From Hallella mizrahii (GTDB lineage Bacteria; Bacteroidota; Bacteroidia; Bacteroidales; Bacteroidaceae): a stretch of DNA of 64,000 bases. Positions 10,217 to 21,149 of this stretch are shown piece after piece (the stretch's first letter is position 1; each line of letters begins with the position of its first letter). The stretch covers positions 1 to 64,000 of the forward strand of contig NZ_VUNG01000008.1 in NCBI RefSeq assembly GCF_009695775.1, read 5' to 3'. The notes below the pieces were generated by a model. The model did no database searches and was not told the origin of the DNA. It saw nothing but the letters and a program-made list of their open reading frames with translations. A program made the position numbers and the translations under genes.

Positions 10217-13200
10217 TTATTTGTTTTTTTCTTCCCGATACACTTTCGGTGATACACCATAATAGCGCTTGAAGACCTGCGAGAAGTGGTTTTGGTCATT
10301 GAAGCCGACACGATAAGCAATCTGCGAGATGTTGATAGTTCCCAGATCGAGAAGATGGACAGCCTCCTTCATGCGAATGTCGCGGATGAACTTGCCGGTG
10401 GCTATTCCTGTCATCTCTTTCATCTTGCGATGGAGTTGGGCACGGCTGAGGCCTATTTCTTCAGCTAATGTCTCTACATTATATTCGGGATCGGAGAGAT
10501 GATCATGGATGCAATTGACGATACGCTCCATCAGCACTTCATTGTTGCCCTTTATCTCTTCCTGCCCGATCATCTTCTCTATTTGCGGCTCTGTCGTCAC
10601 CTTGCCTTTGACACGTCGCAGCGTGTTGATCAGATTGTCGATCGTCAACCGTAACTCTTCCATGTTGAAAGGTTTGGAGAGATAGGCGTCAGCACCATGA
10701 CGCAAGCCCGTGACACGGTCATCAACAGCGTTTTTGGAAGAAAGCAGAATGACAGGCAGCGCACTGAGATGGGGATTTTCCTTGATTCGCTCCAACAGCG
10801 TGATGCCATCCATCTCCGGCATGGACACATCGCTGACGACAATATCGTAATGTCCGGGCATCATCAGCAATTTCTTCATGGCCTCACGCCCATTTCCGGC
10901 CACGGTGACATAGTACTCATCGCCCAGCTCCATGGCCACATAACGCGTCAACTCCTCATCGTCGTCAACAAGCAGCACCTGTACATTGCTCTTGGGACGT
11001 GAAGCACCTGTCACGCCTTTGTCCTGCAGTGCCTTGCTGTCAATGATTTCCTCTGGCATGAGATGATCCTTTCCAAGCGGCAGGGTCACCGTGAAGCAAG
11101 CGCCATGTGCCACATCCGTGCGGTTGGAAGCCTCTATTGTGCCGTGATGCAAGGCCACAACGGAGCGGCAAAGATCCAGTCCGATACCGGTACCCTGGAT
11201 TTTCAGATTGGTGTTGTTCACACCTTGGTTGAAACGGTCGAAGAGGTGCTTAGCCGTCGATTCGTCACCAACACCAATGCCATTGTCAAGCACCTGGATG
11301 ACAGCATTGGTGTCTGTCGAGGACAAGACGATTCGAATCTCGCCACCGTCGTCGGTGTATTTAAAAGCGTTGCTGAGCAAATTGCCGATCACTTTGTCGA
11401 TGTTCATCCGGTCGATCCATACTCGCACATCTTGTTCATGCTCAAAAGTGAAGTGCATGCCACGTTGCTGAGCCTCGTATTCATAGAGCTTGCAGGTGCC
11501 GGTGATCAGTTTGACGAGGCTCGTTTCCTGACAATGGATCTGCAGGGCCTCTTTGTCGAGTTTGCGCTTGTCGAGAATCTGATTGACCAGCTGACTGATA
11601 CGCTTCGTGTTGCGGTCGATGACCTGCAACAGGTTGAGCTTCGAGGGGTCTGTCTCTGCCGACAACAGGTTTTGCAACGGATTGACAATCAAGGTCAGCG
11701 GTGAGCGCACATCATGCATGGCGTTGATGAGGAACCGCATCTTCGCCTCGTCAAATTGGTGCTGCTTCCGGTGCCAGTAGAGATGCCAAAGATAGTAAGC
11801 CAGTAAGCAAAGAAGCAAAAAATACACGCAATATGCCAAGGTGCTGGCATACCAGGGCGCATGTACCACAACATTGATCTGACAGACACCCGGCAACGTG
11901 CTGCCGCCATAGACAGCCCGCACTTCAACGGGATAGGTGCCCGTGCCCAGACTGTTGAACCGGATGGTGTTGTCGCCCGTGACATTGGTGTGCCAAGAGC
12001 CATCCTTGATACGGTATTCATAGATGACACCAGCCGCGTCGCGGTAGTCGAGAAGCGAGAAAGTCAGCGTCAGCGTATGGTTGCGGGGATACATGTCGAT
12101 TTGTCGGTTTTTCGGCAAATGCCATACATCGTCAATCAATGCCCCTGTGAGCCGAACCCTGCCCTGCCGGTTCTTGATCTTTTTCACCTTTTGAGGATAA
12201 AACACGGTCAAGCCGCCGTCAAAGCCAAACCCCATCATGCCATCCGAGGAATGAAAAGATACATTGCCGAGATATTCGCCGGTGATCTGGCCGTAGCCGG
12301 TACCGTAGGAGATGAAACGGCGTAATCGATGGTCGTATTGCCACAGACCCGCGGGCGTGCTGCCCCACAGATCGCCCCACATGTCACTTTCGATGGCACA
12401 GATTTTCTGATCCTGCAACATCTCACTGCCAGGGTAGAGCCTGGCACGACGGGCAACACGGTCGTAGAGATAGAGCCCCGCTTCGGTGCCTATCACGATG
12501 TCGTCTTCGGGAGTGACACACAAGGTTCCCGTAACAAGTTCTGGCAGCAAATGATTCCAGCCAAATGGATGAAAGCTGCCCGTACGCAAATCGAGACAGC
12601 ACACGCCATCCGCCGTCGCCATCCACAGACATTGATTGCGATCTACGACCATCGAGTTGACCCAGTCGTTGCACAGATGACCCAAAGGACCCTTGTCTGA
12701 AGAAAGATAATGGTGTGATGCCTTAGTGCGTGTGTTGTAGCTCACCACTCCCTGTCCCATCACTGAGAAAAAGAGCGTTCCAAGACCGTCATCGCACATC
12801 ACGCCTTTTAGCCCCGCATACTTTAAAACTAAGGAAAGGCGTCCTGCCACCGGATTCAGCTCATAAAGGCCATCGCTGCGGCCCACCCAGTAACGGCCGT
12901 CACTGCCATGATAGACTATACTCGCGTCGGAGATGCCGTCTACATGCTGCGTAACGATGCCCTGATGATTGAAACGGTACAAGGCATTGCCCCAGACTGT
13001 ACACCACATTCCGCCATCGTCGGTAGCCGCTACAGAAGACAACGAAACGTCGATGACTGGATTCTGAGCCATAAACGACCATACTTGGAAAGGCATTGGA
13101 TAGTCGTTGAGAAGCAACAGACCTATACGGAAACAACGAACCCACAAATTGCCGTTCTTGTCGAAATCCAAGGCGTGAACAGGCGCAGTGCGGAGATTGA

Positions 13201-14137
13201 AACGGCCATGAATAAAACTCAAAGGTTGAGGAGCCGCATTACGACTAACTCGATAGACGCCTTGCTCGGTTCCCACATACAGTTGACCGCCGGGCGACAA
13301 CCGCGCACATGCTAAGCCGGCATTGCGTATCTGATCTGAAAGACGATAGCCCGCATCTACAAATCGATTGCCTTTATACGACATCAGCGTATGCTTGAAA
13401 ACCAACAATATCGTACCATCACAATCGACAGCAAACTGACAGACTTCGCCCTGCGGCAGCTTCCAGCGATTCACTCCTGCAATGTGACCGTTTTTCAGTA
13501 CGACACGATAGAAGACATTATTCCTTCCTACCATCCAAAGATTGCCTTGACGGTCAAAGCAAAGCCGACCCAACATCTTGTCCCTGACAAGATGGTTGAG
13601 CCGGGTTGCTTCTTTTATTTTATCGCTGCCGTTACGGATCACAAAGACGCCATAACCCGATGTGGCTATATAGATATCGCCATTCTTTGCTTCCGCCAAA
13701 TCGGAAACTCTCGGTTGTATATTCTTTGGGAAAGAAACATTGTCGAAACGGTTAGTAGCAATATCATAGCGTGACAGATTCTTGTTAGTACCCACCCACA
13801 GTCTGCCTTTGCTGTCGCTCAGCATGTCGCAAATCTCATTATTGCCAATGCTGTGAATATCGTTGCGATGATGCTGGAAAAGTGAAAAGCTGTAACCATC
13901 GAAGCGATTCAAACCATAATCGGTGCCAATCCACACAAAGCCATAACGGTCTTGGCAAACGGCCTTGACTGCACTGCTGGATAGTTGCTTGCCGGTATAT
14001 AAGACTCCACCCAACTTCAAATCCGTGCCTGCTGACAGATCTGGGTCAGCGAAGGCGCACAAAGAAGGACTCTTCGGCAGAAAAGCTGCGAAGAACAAAA
14101 CAAAGCATATCAGTGCAATTCGTCTCATCATCATCAT
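10217..14137 (-). CDS. Hybrid two-component system sensor/response regulator (reg_prop repeats, Y_Y_Y, HisKA, HATPase, receiver, AraC HTH)
   Basis: 1306 aa; MRFLINAMHDVRSPLTLI, DNGIGVG, VLLVDDDEELTRYV, VSDVSMPEMDG, C-terminal AraC IAYRVGFNDQNHFSQVFKRYYGVSPKVYR. Confidence 0.93.
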   Translation of the reverse strand: MMMMRRIALICFVLFFAAFLPKSPSLCAFADPDLSAGTDLKLGGVLYTGKQLSSSAVKAVCQDRYGFVWIGTDYGLNRFDGYSFSLFQHHRNDIHSIGNNEICDMLSDSKGRLWVGTNKNLSRYDIATNRFDNVSFPKNIQPRVSDLAEAKNGDIYIATSGYGVFVIRNGSDKIKEATRLNHLVRDKMLGRLCFDRQGNLWMVGRNNVFYRVVLKNGHIAGVNRWKLPQGEVCQFAVDCDGTILLVFKHTLMSYKGNRFVDAGYRLSDQIRNAGLACARLSPGGQLYVGTEQGVYRVSRNAAPQPLSFIHGRFNLRTAPVHALDFDKNGNLWVRCFRIGLLLLNDYPMPFQVWSFMAQNPVIDVSLSSVAATDDGGMWCTVWGNALYRFNHQGIVTQHVDGISDASIVYHGSDGRYWVGRSDGLYELNPVAGRLSLVLKYAGLKGVMCDDGLGTLFFSVMGQGVVSYNTRTKASHHYLSSDKGPLGHLCNDWVNSMVVDRNQCLWMATADGVCCLDLRTGSFHPFGWNHLLPELVTGTLCVTPEDDIVIGTEAGLYLYDRVARRARLYPGSEMLQDQKICAIESDMWGDLWGSTPAGLWQYDHRLRRFISYGTGYGQITGEYLGNVSFHSSDGMMGFGFDGGLTVFYPQKVKKIKNRQGRVRLTGALIDDVWHLPKNRQIDMYPRNHTLTLTFSLLDYRDAAGVIYEYRIKDGSWHTNVTGDNTIRFNSLGTGTYPVEVRAVYGGSTLPGVCQINVVVHAPWYASTLAYCVYFLLLCLLAYYLWHLYWHRKQHQFDEAKMRFLINAMHDVRSPLTLIVNPLQNLLSAETDPSKLNLLQVIDRNTKRISQLVNQILDKRKLDKEALQIHCQETSLVKLITGTCKLYEYEAQQRGMHFTFEHEQDVRVWIDRMNIDKVIGNLLSNAFKYTDDGGEIRIVLSSTDTNAVIQVLDNGIGVGDESTAKHLFDRFNQGVNNTNLKIQGTGIGLDLCRSVVALHHGTIEASNRTDVAHGACFTVTLPLGKDHLMPEEIIDSKALQDKGVTGASRPKSNVQVLLVDDDEELTRYVAMELGDEYYVTVAGNGREAMKKLLMMPGHYDIVVSDVSMPEMDGITLLERIKENPHLSALPVILLSSKNAVDDRVTGLRHGADAYLSKPFNMEELRLTIDNLINTLRRVKGKVTTEPQIEKMIGQEEIKGNNEVLMERIVNCIHDHLSDPEYNVETLAEEIGLSRAQLHRKMKEMTGIATGKFIRDIRMKEAVHLLDLGTINISQIAYRVGFNDQNHFSQVFKRYYGVSPKVYREEKNK

Positions 14138-14300
14138 TCTGGCTTTTAGTCTTGTTTAGAGTTTAATATGATGCAAAGATAATAATATCCATGGAAAAAC
14201 GTTTCAATTAATGGATTTAAGTCCGGTCGGTGCAACATTTCTTATCCTATAATGCAACGTTTGTCATAGATAACCTGCCTAAAGATCAGCAAAAAACAAC

Positions 14301-14332
14301 ATGCCCGACAGGGCATCTGTCCTGCCGGGCAT
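14301..14332 (-). terminator. Intrinsic terminator downstream of the metal-efflux operon
   Basis: atgcccgacagg...cctgccgggcat hairpin followed on the minus strand by a T-run (gttgttttttg). Confidence 0.7.
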
Positions 14333-14386
14333 ACAAACGTATATATAATAAGGTGTTGACAAAATAAGATAAACCGGCGGTCATGC

Positions 14387-14806
14387 TTAGTCAGCACGAA
14401 TCCTCTTTCCCGGTTCTTTTTTCTCTTCACGCTGTGGGTGTGCAGCACCAAGGGCTTTCATCAGCTTCTGGCGACTGATCTGCGTCCGGTCATAGACAAC
14501 TACAATAAGATGATGTCGCGAACTCCATGAGGCGGAAAACACACCGGGGAGCGTACGCACCAAAGAGTCGACTCTCTCCTTCCGGTCGGTCGAACAGCTG
14601 ACCGGGATCTTAACGGTCGAATAGCGGCTGTGCGCTGCAACTGTCGTGGCAGCGTGACATAGAAACAAAAACAGTACCAACTGGGGAAGAGGGTTACAGA
14701 ACAGCATTGGACATTTCAATCGGGATGCTAATGTGCTCAACACATTCTCTACCTTCTGCTTGATTCTTGTCCTGATGAACGCTATTCCTTTTCTATCTTT
14801 TTCCAT
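14387..14806 (-). CDS. Small HMA-like (heavy-metal-associated domain) protein with degenerate metal motif
   Basis: VKIPVSCSTDRKERVDSLVRTLPGVFSASWSSRHHLIVVVYDRTQISRQKLMKAL fits the HMA pattern; adjacent to RND efflux genes. Confidence 0.5.
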   Translation of the reverse strand: MEKDRKGIAFIRTRIKQKVENVLSTLASRLKCPMLFCNPLPQLVLFLFLCHAATTVAAHSRYSTVKIPVSCSTDRKERVDSLVRTLPGVFSASWSSRHHLIVVVYDRTQISRQKLMKALGAAHPQREEKKEPGKRIRAD

Positions 14807-14892
14807 ATTGCCTATTACTGTTTCAGATTATTTCCACCTCGCGTGCCCGGGAGGGACTTCCCTCTCTTAGGCAGGATTGGTGAGGGGGCATT

Positions 14893-17800
14893 TTATCTCA
14901 ACTTCTTCATATTCACATGAGTATAGATTCTCTCTATGATGAGCGGGAAGATGAACAGCGTGAAGAGCGTGGCCCCGACAAGTCCACCGATGATCACCGT
15001 GGCGAGCGGACGCTGGCTCTCACTGCCGATGCCATGACTGAGTGCGGCGGGCAGCAAGCCGAGGGTAGCCATCATAGCCGTCATCAGCACACTACGGATG
15101 CGCGAGTGCATGCCACGCGTCACTGCGTCGGGAAGTGCGTAGCGGTGGCGCAGGAAGTGCTTGATGTCCATGAGCATGATGACACCGTTCTGTATACAGA
15201 TGCCGAAAAGACAGATAAAGCCGATGCCTGCCGAGATGGAGAAGTTGGTGTGGGTCAGGAGCAGAATGAGAATACCACCCACAGCCGCAAAGGGCACATT
15301 GGTGAGCACAAGTCCGGCGTCACGAGCATTGCCGAAGAGTACATAGAGAATGACAAAGATGAGCAGCACGCTGATGGGAACTACCTGCGCCAAACGGGTC
15401 GAGGCACGCTTCTGGTTCTCGAAGTCACCGTTCCAAGTAATCTTATAACCGGCTGGTAACTTCACCGCCTTCGCCACCTTTGCACATGCCTCGTCGACAG
15501 CCGAACCCATGTCGCGGTCGCGGACACTGAACTTCACGGCACAGTAGCGGTCATGGTTCTCGCGGTAGATGATCAGCGGACCGGTGATGGAGCGGATCGT
15601 GGCCAACTCGCTGATAGGAATCATCTGACCGTCATCAGTGGGCACCTTAATCTTTGCTATGGCCTCCGCATTGTTGCGGAACGGCTCCTCATAGCGCACT
15701 ACGAGGTTGAACTTGCGCTCGGCCTCATAGACTTGTGAGGCAGCCTTGCCACCGATAGCCATCTCTATGATGCTCTGCACGTCGTCTTTCTTCACTCCGT
15801 AGCGCGCCAAGCGGTCCTCGTCGATGTCGATCTGCAGCTCCGGCTGTCCCATGTTGCGGATGACACCAAGGTCGGTGATGCCGCGGATTGGCTTCATTGT
15901 GTGATAGACCTGCCAGGCCAGACGCTCGCTCTCGGCAAGATCCTTGCCGTAGACCTTGGCAACAATGGCTCCTTTCACTCCACTTACAGCCTCCTCTACA
16001 TTGTCGGAGATAGGTTGCGAGAAGTTGAAGTCAATGCCCGGATAGACACTCGGCCGCCGGTTCATGTCGTCGACAACCTGCTCTTTCGTGCGTCCCGTCT
16101 TCCATTCCTTCTCGGGAAAGAGCTTGACAAAGAGCTCAATGTTGTAGAATCCCGTAGCGTCGGTGCCGTCGTTGGGGCGTCCTGTCTGTGTCATCACCTG
16201 GCTCACCTCGGGATAGGACAACAGGATATGTCGGAACTCATTGGCGAGTTTCACGCTCTGCTTGAGCGATACACTCTGTGGCAGCGTGGCGCGCGCATAG
16301 ACAGAGCCCTCGTTCATCTCGGGCAAAAACTCAGAGCCGAGCAGATGGAAGCAGGTCAAACCTGCTGTCATGCCCACAAGGGACAGGGCGATGGCCTTAC
16401 GGTAATGGTGATCCTTTTTGAGCAACAACGACGACAAAACCGGTACAAGCGTCAGCGTGAAAAGCAAAGCGCCGAGCAGGGCAAAGCCAAGGGTATAGGC
16501 CAAAGGCGAGAACATCTTGCCCTCTACTTTCTGAAACGTGAAAATGGGCAGCAGAGCCGTGATGATAATGAGTTTGGAGAAAAACACCGACTTGGCCTTG
16601 CCACGTGCTGTCTGTCTGACCATGCCCAAGTGGCTGCGCCGGTTGAACGCTTCCATGCCGATGGTACGTGCCTGCGCCGAGAGTGCCACGAAAAGCGCCT
16701 CCACCATCACCACGGCACCGTCGATGATGATACCGAAGTCGATGGCTCCCATACTGAGTAGATTAGCACTCATGTCACAGACATGCAGAGCTATGAAGGC
16801 AAAAAGCAGTGCCAAGGGTATGACAGAGGCCACGATCACCGTTGTGCGCCAGTCCTTCATAAACAGCAGCACGACAAGGGTGACCAGAATGATGCCCTCC
16901 ACGACATTGTGCATCACCGTGCCCACGGCAAGGTTGACGAGATCCTCGCGGTCGTAGAAAGGCACGATCTTCACGTCCTTGGGCAGGTCGTCGTGCTGTA
17001 TCTCTGCTATCTTGCTTTTCAAAGACTTAATAACCTCCTCGGTGTTCTCACCTTTGCGCATGACCACAATACCCTCCACGACATCATCTTCCGTGCCGCG
17101 TCCTACCTGCCCGAGCCGTGGCTGGCAACTCTCGTGGACGCTGGCCAGGTTGCGTACAAGGATCGGCGTACCACCGACATTCTTCACCACGATGTCACCA
17201 ATCTCGCGCACGTTGTTGATAAGCCCGATACCGTGCACTACGTAAGCCTGGGAACTACGCTGGATGACATCGCCGCCGACGTTGACATTGCTGTTGGCGA
17301 TGGCCTGATAGAGTTCGAGCGCACTCACGCCATAGGTGGCGAGCTGGTTGGGATTGACGCTGACCTCAAAGGTCTTTACCTCGCCGCCGAAGCTGACAAT
17401 GTCGGCAATACCGGGCACAGAACGCAATTTGCGCTCGACAACCCAGTCTTGCAGCGTCTTCAACTGGCGCACCGACCGCTTGTCGCTGCGGAGCGTGTAG
17501 CGGTAGATTTCACCCGTAGGGCCTGACAGCGGCTGCACATCGGGATCCACGCCGTCGGGCAGGTCGGCATCGTGAAGCAGGTTGTAGACTTGTTGCCGCG
17601 CAAACTCGTCGTCGACATGATCGTCGAAGCAAACGGTGACTACGGACAGACCAAACAGCGTGGTAGAGCGGATATCGGTCTTCTTCTGTACCGAATTCAT
17701 GGCAATCTCTATAGGAATGGTGACAAACTTCTCGATCTCCTCGGCAGAGCGTCCCGGCCATTGTGTGATGATGGTCACCTTGGTGTTGGTCACGTCGGGG

Positions 17801-17925
17801 AAAGTGTCGATAGGGGTCCGGCGGAAACTCACCACGCCCATGATCACAACGATCAATGTGACGATAAGGATGAGATACTTGCGCTTGAGCGAGAAGGCGA
17901 TGATGAAATCGATCAACTTATTCAT
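14893..17925 (-). CDS. Heavy-metal efflux RND transporter, CusA/CzcA family
   Basis: 1010 aa; RTPIDTFPDVTNTKVTIITQWPGRSAEEIEKFVTIPIE, MGAIDFGIIIDGAVVMVEALF. Confidence 0.93.
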   Translation of the reverse strand: MNKLIDFIIAFSLKRKYLILIVTLIVVIMGVVSFRRTPIDTFPDVTNTKVTIITQWPGRSAEEIEKFVTIPIEIAMNSVQKKTDIRSTTLFGLSVVTVCFDDHVDDEFARQQVYNLLHDADLPDGVDPDVQPLSGPTGEIYRYTLRSDKRSVRQLKTLQDWVVERKLRSVPGIADIVSFGGEVKTFEVSVNPNQLATYGVSALELYQAIANSNVNVGGDVIQRSSQAYVVHGIGLINNVREIGDIVVKNVGGTPILVRNLASVHESCQPRLGQVGRGTEDDVVEGIVVMRKGENTEEVIKSLKSKIAEIQHDDLPKDVKIVPFYDREDLVNLAVGTVMHNVVEGIILVTLVVLLFMKDWRTTVIVASVIPLALLFAFIALHVCDMSANLLSMGAIDFGIIIDGAVVMVEALFVALSAQARTIGMEAFNRRSHLGMVRQTARGKAKSVFFSKLIIITALLPIFTFQKVEGKMFSPLAYTLGFALLGALLFTLTLVPVLSSLLLKKDHHYRKAIALSLVGMTAGLTCFHLLGSEFLPEMNEGSVYARATLPQSVSLKQSVKLANEFRHILLSYPEVSQVMTQTGRPNDGTDATGFYNIELFVKLFPEKEWKTGRTKEQVVDDMNRRPSVYPGIDFNFSQPISDNVEEAVSGVKGAIVAKVYGKDLAESERLAWQVYHTMKPIRGITDLGVIRNMGQPELQIDIDEDRLARYGVKKDDVQSIIEMAIGGKAASQVYEAERKFNLVVRYEEPFRNNAEAIAKIKVPTDDGQMIPISELATIRSITGPLIIYRENHDRYCAVKFSVRDRDMGSAVDEACAKVAKAVKLPAGYKITWNGDFENQKRASTRLAQVVPISVLLIFVILYVLFGNARDAGLVLTNVPFAAVGGILILLLTHTNFSISAGIGFICLFGICIQNGVIMLMDIKHFLRHRYALPDAVTRGMHSRIRSVLMTAMMATLGLLPAALSHGIGSESQRPLATVIIGGLVGATLFTLFIFPLIIERIYTHVNMKKLR

Positions 17926-18994
17926 TGCCCAGTGTATTAAAGACCAACAACGCGTTTTTGCTCACCACACGCTCACCAGGGCGCAGCCCGCTGTAGATGT
18001 ATGCACTGACGGAATCCATATGCTCTACTTTGACGCGCTGTCGGCGATAACGTCTCTTACCCATATCTTTGACGACGTAGTCCACGCCGCCGTCGAAGAC
18101 AATCGCCTTGGAAGGCACACAACAAAAGGCTTTGCTGCCCATGCCGGTGGACACATGCACCGTGGCAAACATTCCGGGACGGAGCAAATCGCGGCCATTG
18201 TCAAGGGTAATACGCACTTTCATCGTCTTGCTCTCGTTGTCAAGCATTCGATACACCTTATCTATATGGCCACGAAAGACTGCGTCGTCGTAAGCCATGG
18301 TGGTGACGGTGACAGGTGCTCCCTGATGTATCTTGGCGATGTCGCTCTCATAGACATCGGCAATAACCCATACTCGACTGAGATTGGCTATCTCCAGCAC
18401 CTCACCGCTATCCTGACCGACATAGCTGTCGTTGTAGATATTCTTCGCCATGACATAGCCGCTGATGGGCGAACGCAGCACGGCGGTAGCCCTGCCACCA
18501 AAGCCATTGATACTCGCTACGGCAGACAGCCGGCTGCGCTCGCTGTGTGCCATGAGCAATTGCTCACGGGCCTCAGCCACCTCTTTATCCGATGCCATTC
18601 CCGAGCGGTGCATGTCCTGTTTCATCTGATAGTCGCGCTGCGCCATCTTTATCTGTGCATCGGCGTCGGCAAGTCCTTTGTTGTAGTCGGCAGCCGCCTC
18701 GCTGTGGATAGTGGCCAGCCGCTGTCCGGCAGACACTTGGTCACCGACCTCTACAGTCAATCCACTGACCCGGCCGCTGCATGGAACAAACACCTTGCGC
18801 ACAAGACGCTCGTCGCAGCTCACGTCGCCATTGAGCGTGAGCGCATCACCATAGCTGCGAATCAACACGGGAGTAGATACCACCACGTCGTTGCGCAAGG
18901 ACTGGTAGGTATCCTGCTCAGCCTTTTCCTCCTTCGATGAACAGGAGACCAGACACAAGAGTCCGGTAAGAAACAGTATATTTCGTTTTTTCAT
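17918..18994 (-). CDS. Efflux RND transporter periplasmic adaptor subunit (CusB/CzcB-like lipoprotein)
   Basis: Lipobox LVSCSS; GRVSGLTVEVGDQVSAGQRLATIHS; overlaps the RND gene. Confidence 0.9.
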   Translation of the reverse strand: MKKRNILFLTGLLCLVSCSSKEEKAEQDTYQSLRNDVVVSTPVLIRSYGDALTLNGDVSCDERLVRKVFVPCSGRVSGLTVEVGDQVSAGQRLATIHSEAAADYNKGLADADAQIKMAQRDYQMKQDMHRSGMASDKEVAEAREQLLMAHSERSRLSAVASINGFGGRATAVLRSPISGYVMAKNIYNDSYVGQDSGEVLEIANLSRVWVIADVYESDIAKIHQGAPVTVTTMAYDDAVFRGHIDKVYRMLDNESKTMKVRITLDNGRDLLRPGMFATVHVSTGMGSKAFCCVPSKAIVFDGGVDYVVKDMGKRRYRRQRVKVEHMDSVSAYIYSGLRPGERVVSKNALLVFNTLGNE

Positions 18995-19115
18995 TATTCT
19001 CGTTTTATTTTCAGGTACTATTATTTTTTCGATGTCAAGAAATCAAGACTTCAATGATCTACCCTTAAGGATGATACACCAATTCCAAAGTTCTCAAATC
19101 CATGATACACCTTAT

Positions 19116-20363
19116 TTATCTTATCCACACAACCTTAAGCCGCTCGGCGGCCTGTAGCATTTTGCTTTGGGCGTCAAGGTGCGCCAGCATCGTGTCGCGG
19201 TAGTTGATATAGAGATCCACAAACTCCACGAGTGAGATATGACGGCTCATAAACTGCTGCTCAGCAGCAAGCAGCATCTGGCTGAGATCCTTGTCGAGAG
19301 AGGACGCAGGTTCAGCAAGCTGCTTAAGATATTTTCCCACGATATCGAGATCTGTCTGCCGCTGCAATGTCAGGGCGAGCCGTTGTTGCTCCTTGTCAAT
19401 GGCAGCCTGCTCCAAGACGGCCTGTGCACTGCGGATGTTTCCACGGTTGCGGTTCCATAGAGGTACTGCCACGCTCAGCCCCACGGCAAAGTAGTTGTGC
19501 CCTATGCTTCCGTTTTTGTCATATTCTCCTTGCACGGCCATCTGTGGCAGGCTTTGTGTGTGCTGCCAGCGAAGCGCATGTTGCGCCGCCTCAACCCGAT
19601 GGTCCGTCAACTGTATCTCAGGCAGCGTATCGAGAACCGGACTTTTGTCGGAATGTAAGGTAAGATAAAGTCTCGATGCCTGGGCTACGGCGGCTTGCTC
19701 ATCGAGATCCACGGTGATGGACTCGATGCCGGGAAGGGCCAATAATTGTCGTAACTGAGTTTCCAAAGCAGCGGCCTCGAGAAGCAGGTCGGTCTGTGAC
19801 TTGCGCAGTTGATAGACCATTGTGGCAATGCGCTGCGTCTCCATAGCAGCGACATTGCCTTTCTCACTCTGCTCACGGCAGGCTGTGAGAATCTTCTCTG
19901 CCGAAGCTATCTCCTCATCATAGACACGAGCTTGTCGCTGCTGGTAATAAAGGGCAATCATAGCTGTGTGCACCTCCGTGCGCAAATCACGCTGCGTCAC
20001 GAGCAACTGACTGTAGGATGCATTCAGCAATGACGTGTTTTGTCTCACCTGTTCAGCGTGCTGGCCACCGATGGCAAAAGGTTGCGACACTTGCACGTCG
20101 ACTTCTCCAGTGCTGCCAGGGTCAAACCATCGGCGATTGGTGGGGTTTTGTACATTATACATTACATTGACAGTGGGATTGTCATAGCTACGCGATTGTG
20201 TCAACAGTCCTTCCGCGACGGTTACATTCAGGCGTGCGGAGCGTAGAACAGGATTGCGCTGGGCCAGCAGACTGTCGGCCTTTGCAAAACTGAGCCGCAC
20301 GGCACGAGCTCCATCACAACAAGCCCAAGCCATGAAAAGCATCAGACATAATCGTATTTTCAT
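19116..20363 (-). CDS. TolC-family outer membrane efflux protein (CusC/CzcC-like)
   Basis: NPVLRSARLNVTVAEG, VGLSVAVPLWNRNRGNIRSAQAVLEQA; start at MKIRLCLML preferred because a -7 box lies at 20384-20391. Confidence 0.88.
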   Translation of the reverse strand: MKIRLCLMLFMAWACCDGARAVRLSFAKADSLLAQRNPVLRSARLNVTVAEGLLTQSRSYDNPTVNVMYNVQNPTNRRWFDPGSTGEVDVQVSQPFAIGGQHAEQVRQNTSLLNASYSQLLVTQRDLRTEVHTAMIALYYQQRQARVYDEEIASAEKILTACREQSEKGNVAAMETQRIATMVYQLRKSQTDLLLEAAALETQLRQLLALPGIESITVDLDEQAAVAQASRLYLTLHSDKSPVLDTLPEIQLTDHRVEAAQHALRWQHTQSLPQMAVQGEYDKNGSIGHNYFAVGLSVAVPLWNRNRGNIRSAQAVLEQAAIDKEQQRLALTLQRQTDLDIVGKYLKQLAEPASSLDKDLSQMLLAAEQQFMSRHISLVEFVDLYINYRDTMLAHLDAQSKMLQAAERLKVVWIR

Positions 20364-20468
20364 ATTACTTTTTTTCATCGCCGCAAAGTTACGGACTTTG
20401 CGCAAAGCCTTGAAACAGAATCGATGAGAATGCTTTCATACCATATTAAAGGTTTTTAATGGCCTTTC

Positions 20469-20500
20469 TTTGCCCACCCCACCAAAGCTCCCTACCTTTG
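20469..20500 (+). promoter_or_regulatory. Bacteroidota-type promoter upstream of chromate transporter pair
   Basis: TTTG (20469-20472) - 20 nt - TACCTTTG (20493-20500). Confidence 0.6.
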
Positions 20501-20549
20501 CAGAGAATTTAAAAGTCGCCTCAGCGCACTGCAATATCATCAAAAGGAA

Positions 20550-21077
20550 ATGCTATTAAAATTCTTTCTCACGTGTAATAAGATAGGCGCGTTCACACTT
20601 GGTGGCGGCTACGCCATGATACCTGTCATGGAACGGGAGTATGTCGACAAAAACCACTGGCTCGACCGCGAGGAGTTTATGGATATCATGGTAGTGGCAC
20701 AGACCACTCCCGGCATCTTCTCCATCGACATGGCAAGCCACATCGGTTATAAGCTACGTGGAGTGTGGGGCGGTATCGTCGGTGCGTTGGGCATCGCGCT
20801 ACCCTCCATCATCGCCATTCTGCTCATCGCCATCTTCTTTCATAACTTCAAGGACAACGTCTATGTGGAGAAGTTCTTCCGTGGTGTGCGCCCGGCTGTG
20901 GTCGCACTCATTGCCGCACCGTGCTTTAAGATGGCACGCACCGCACATATCACTTGGTCGACATGCTGGATTCCCGTGGTGAGCTGTCTGCTCATCGCTG
21001 CCTTTTCGGTGTCGCCCATCTGGATTATCATAGTCGCAGGATTGGCGGGATACATCTATGGAAGAGTTAAGAGTTAG
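20550..21077 (+). CDS. Chromate transporter family protein (half-size)
   Basis: FLTCNKIGAFTLGGGYAMIPVMEREYVDKNHWLDREEFMDIMVVAQTTPG. Confidence 0.9.
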   Translation: MLLKFFLTCNKIGAFTLGGGYAMIPVMEREYVDKNHWLDREEFMDIMVVAQTTPGIFSIDMASHIGYKLRGVWGGIVGALGIALPSIIAILLIAIFFHNFKDNVYVEKFFRGVRPAVVALIAAPCFKMARTAHITWSTCWIPVVSCLLIAAFSVSPIWIIIVAGLAGYIYGRVKS

Positions 21078-21149
21078 AAGTCGTCAACGTTTCAGCAGAG
21101 CTCTTCCCCCTCTCTATCACCCAACAGACAAATCATTAAGGAGTTTTAA

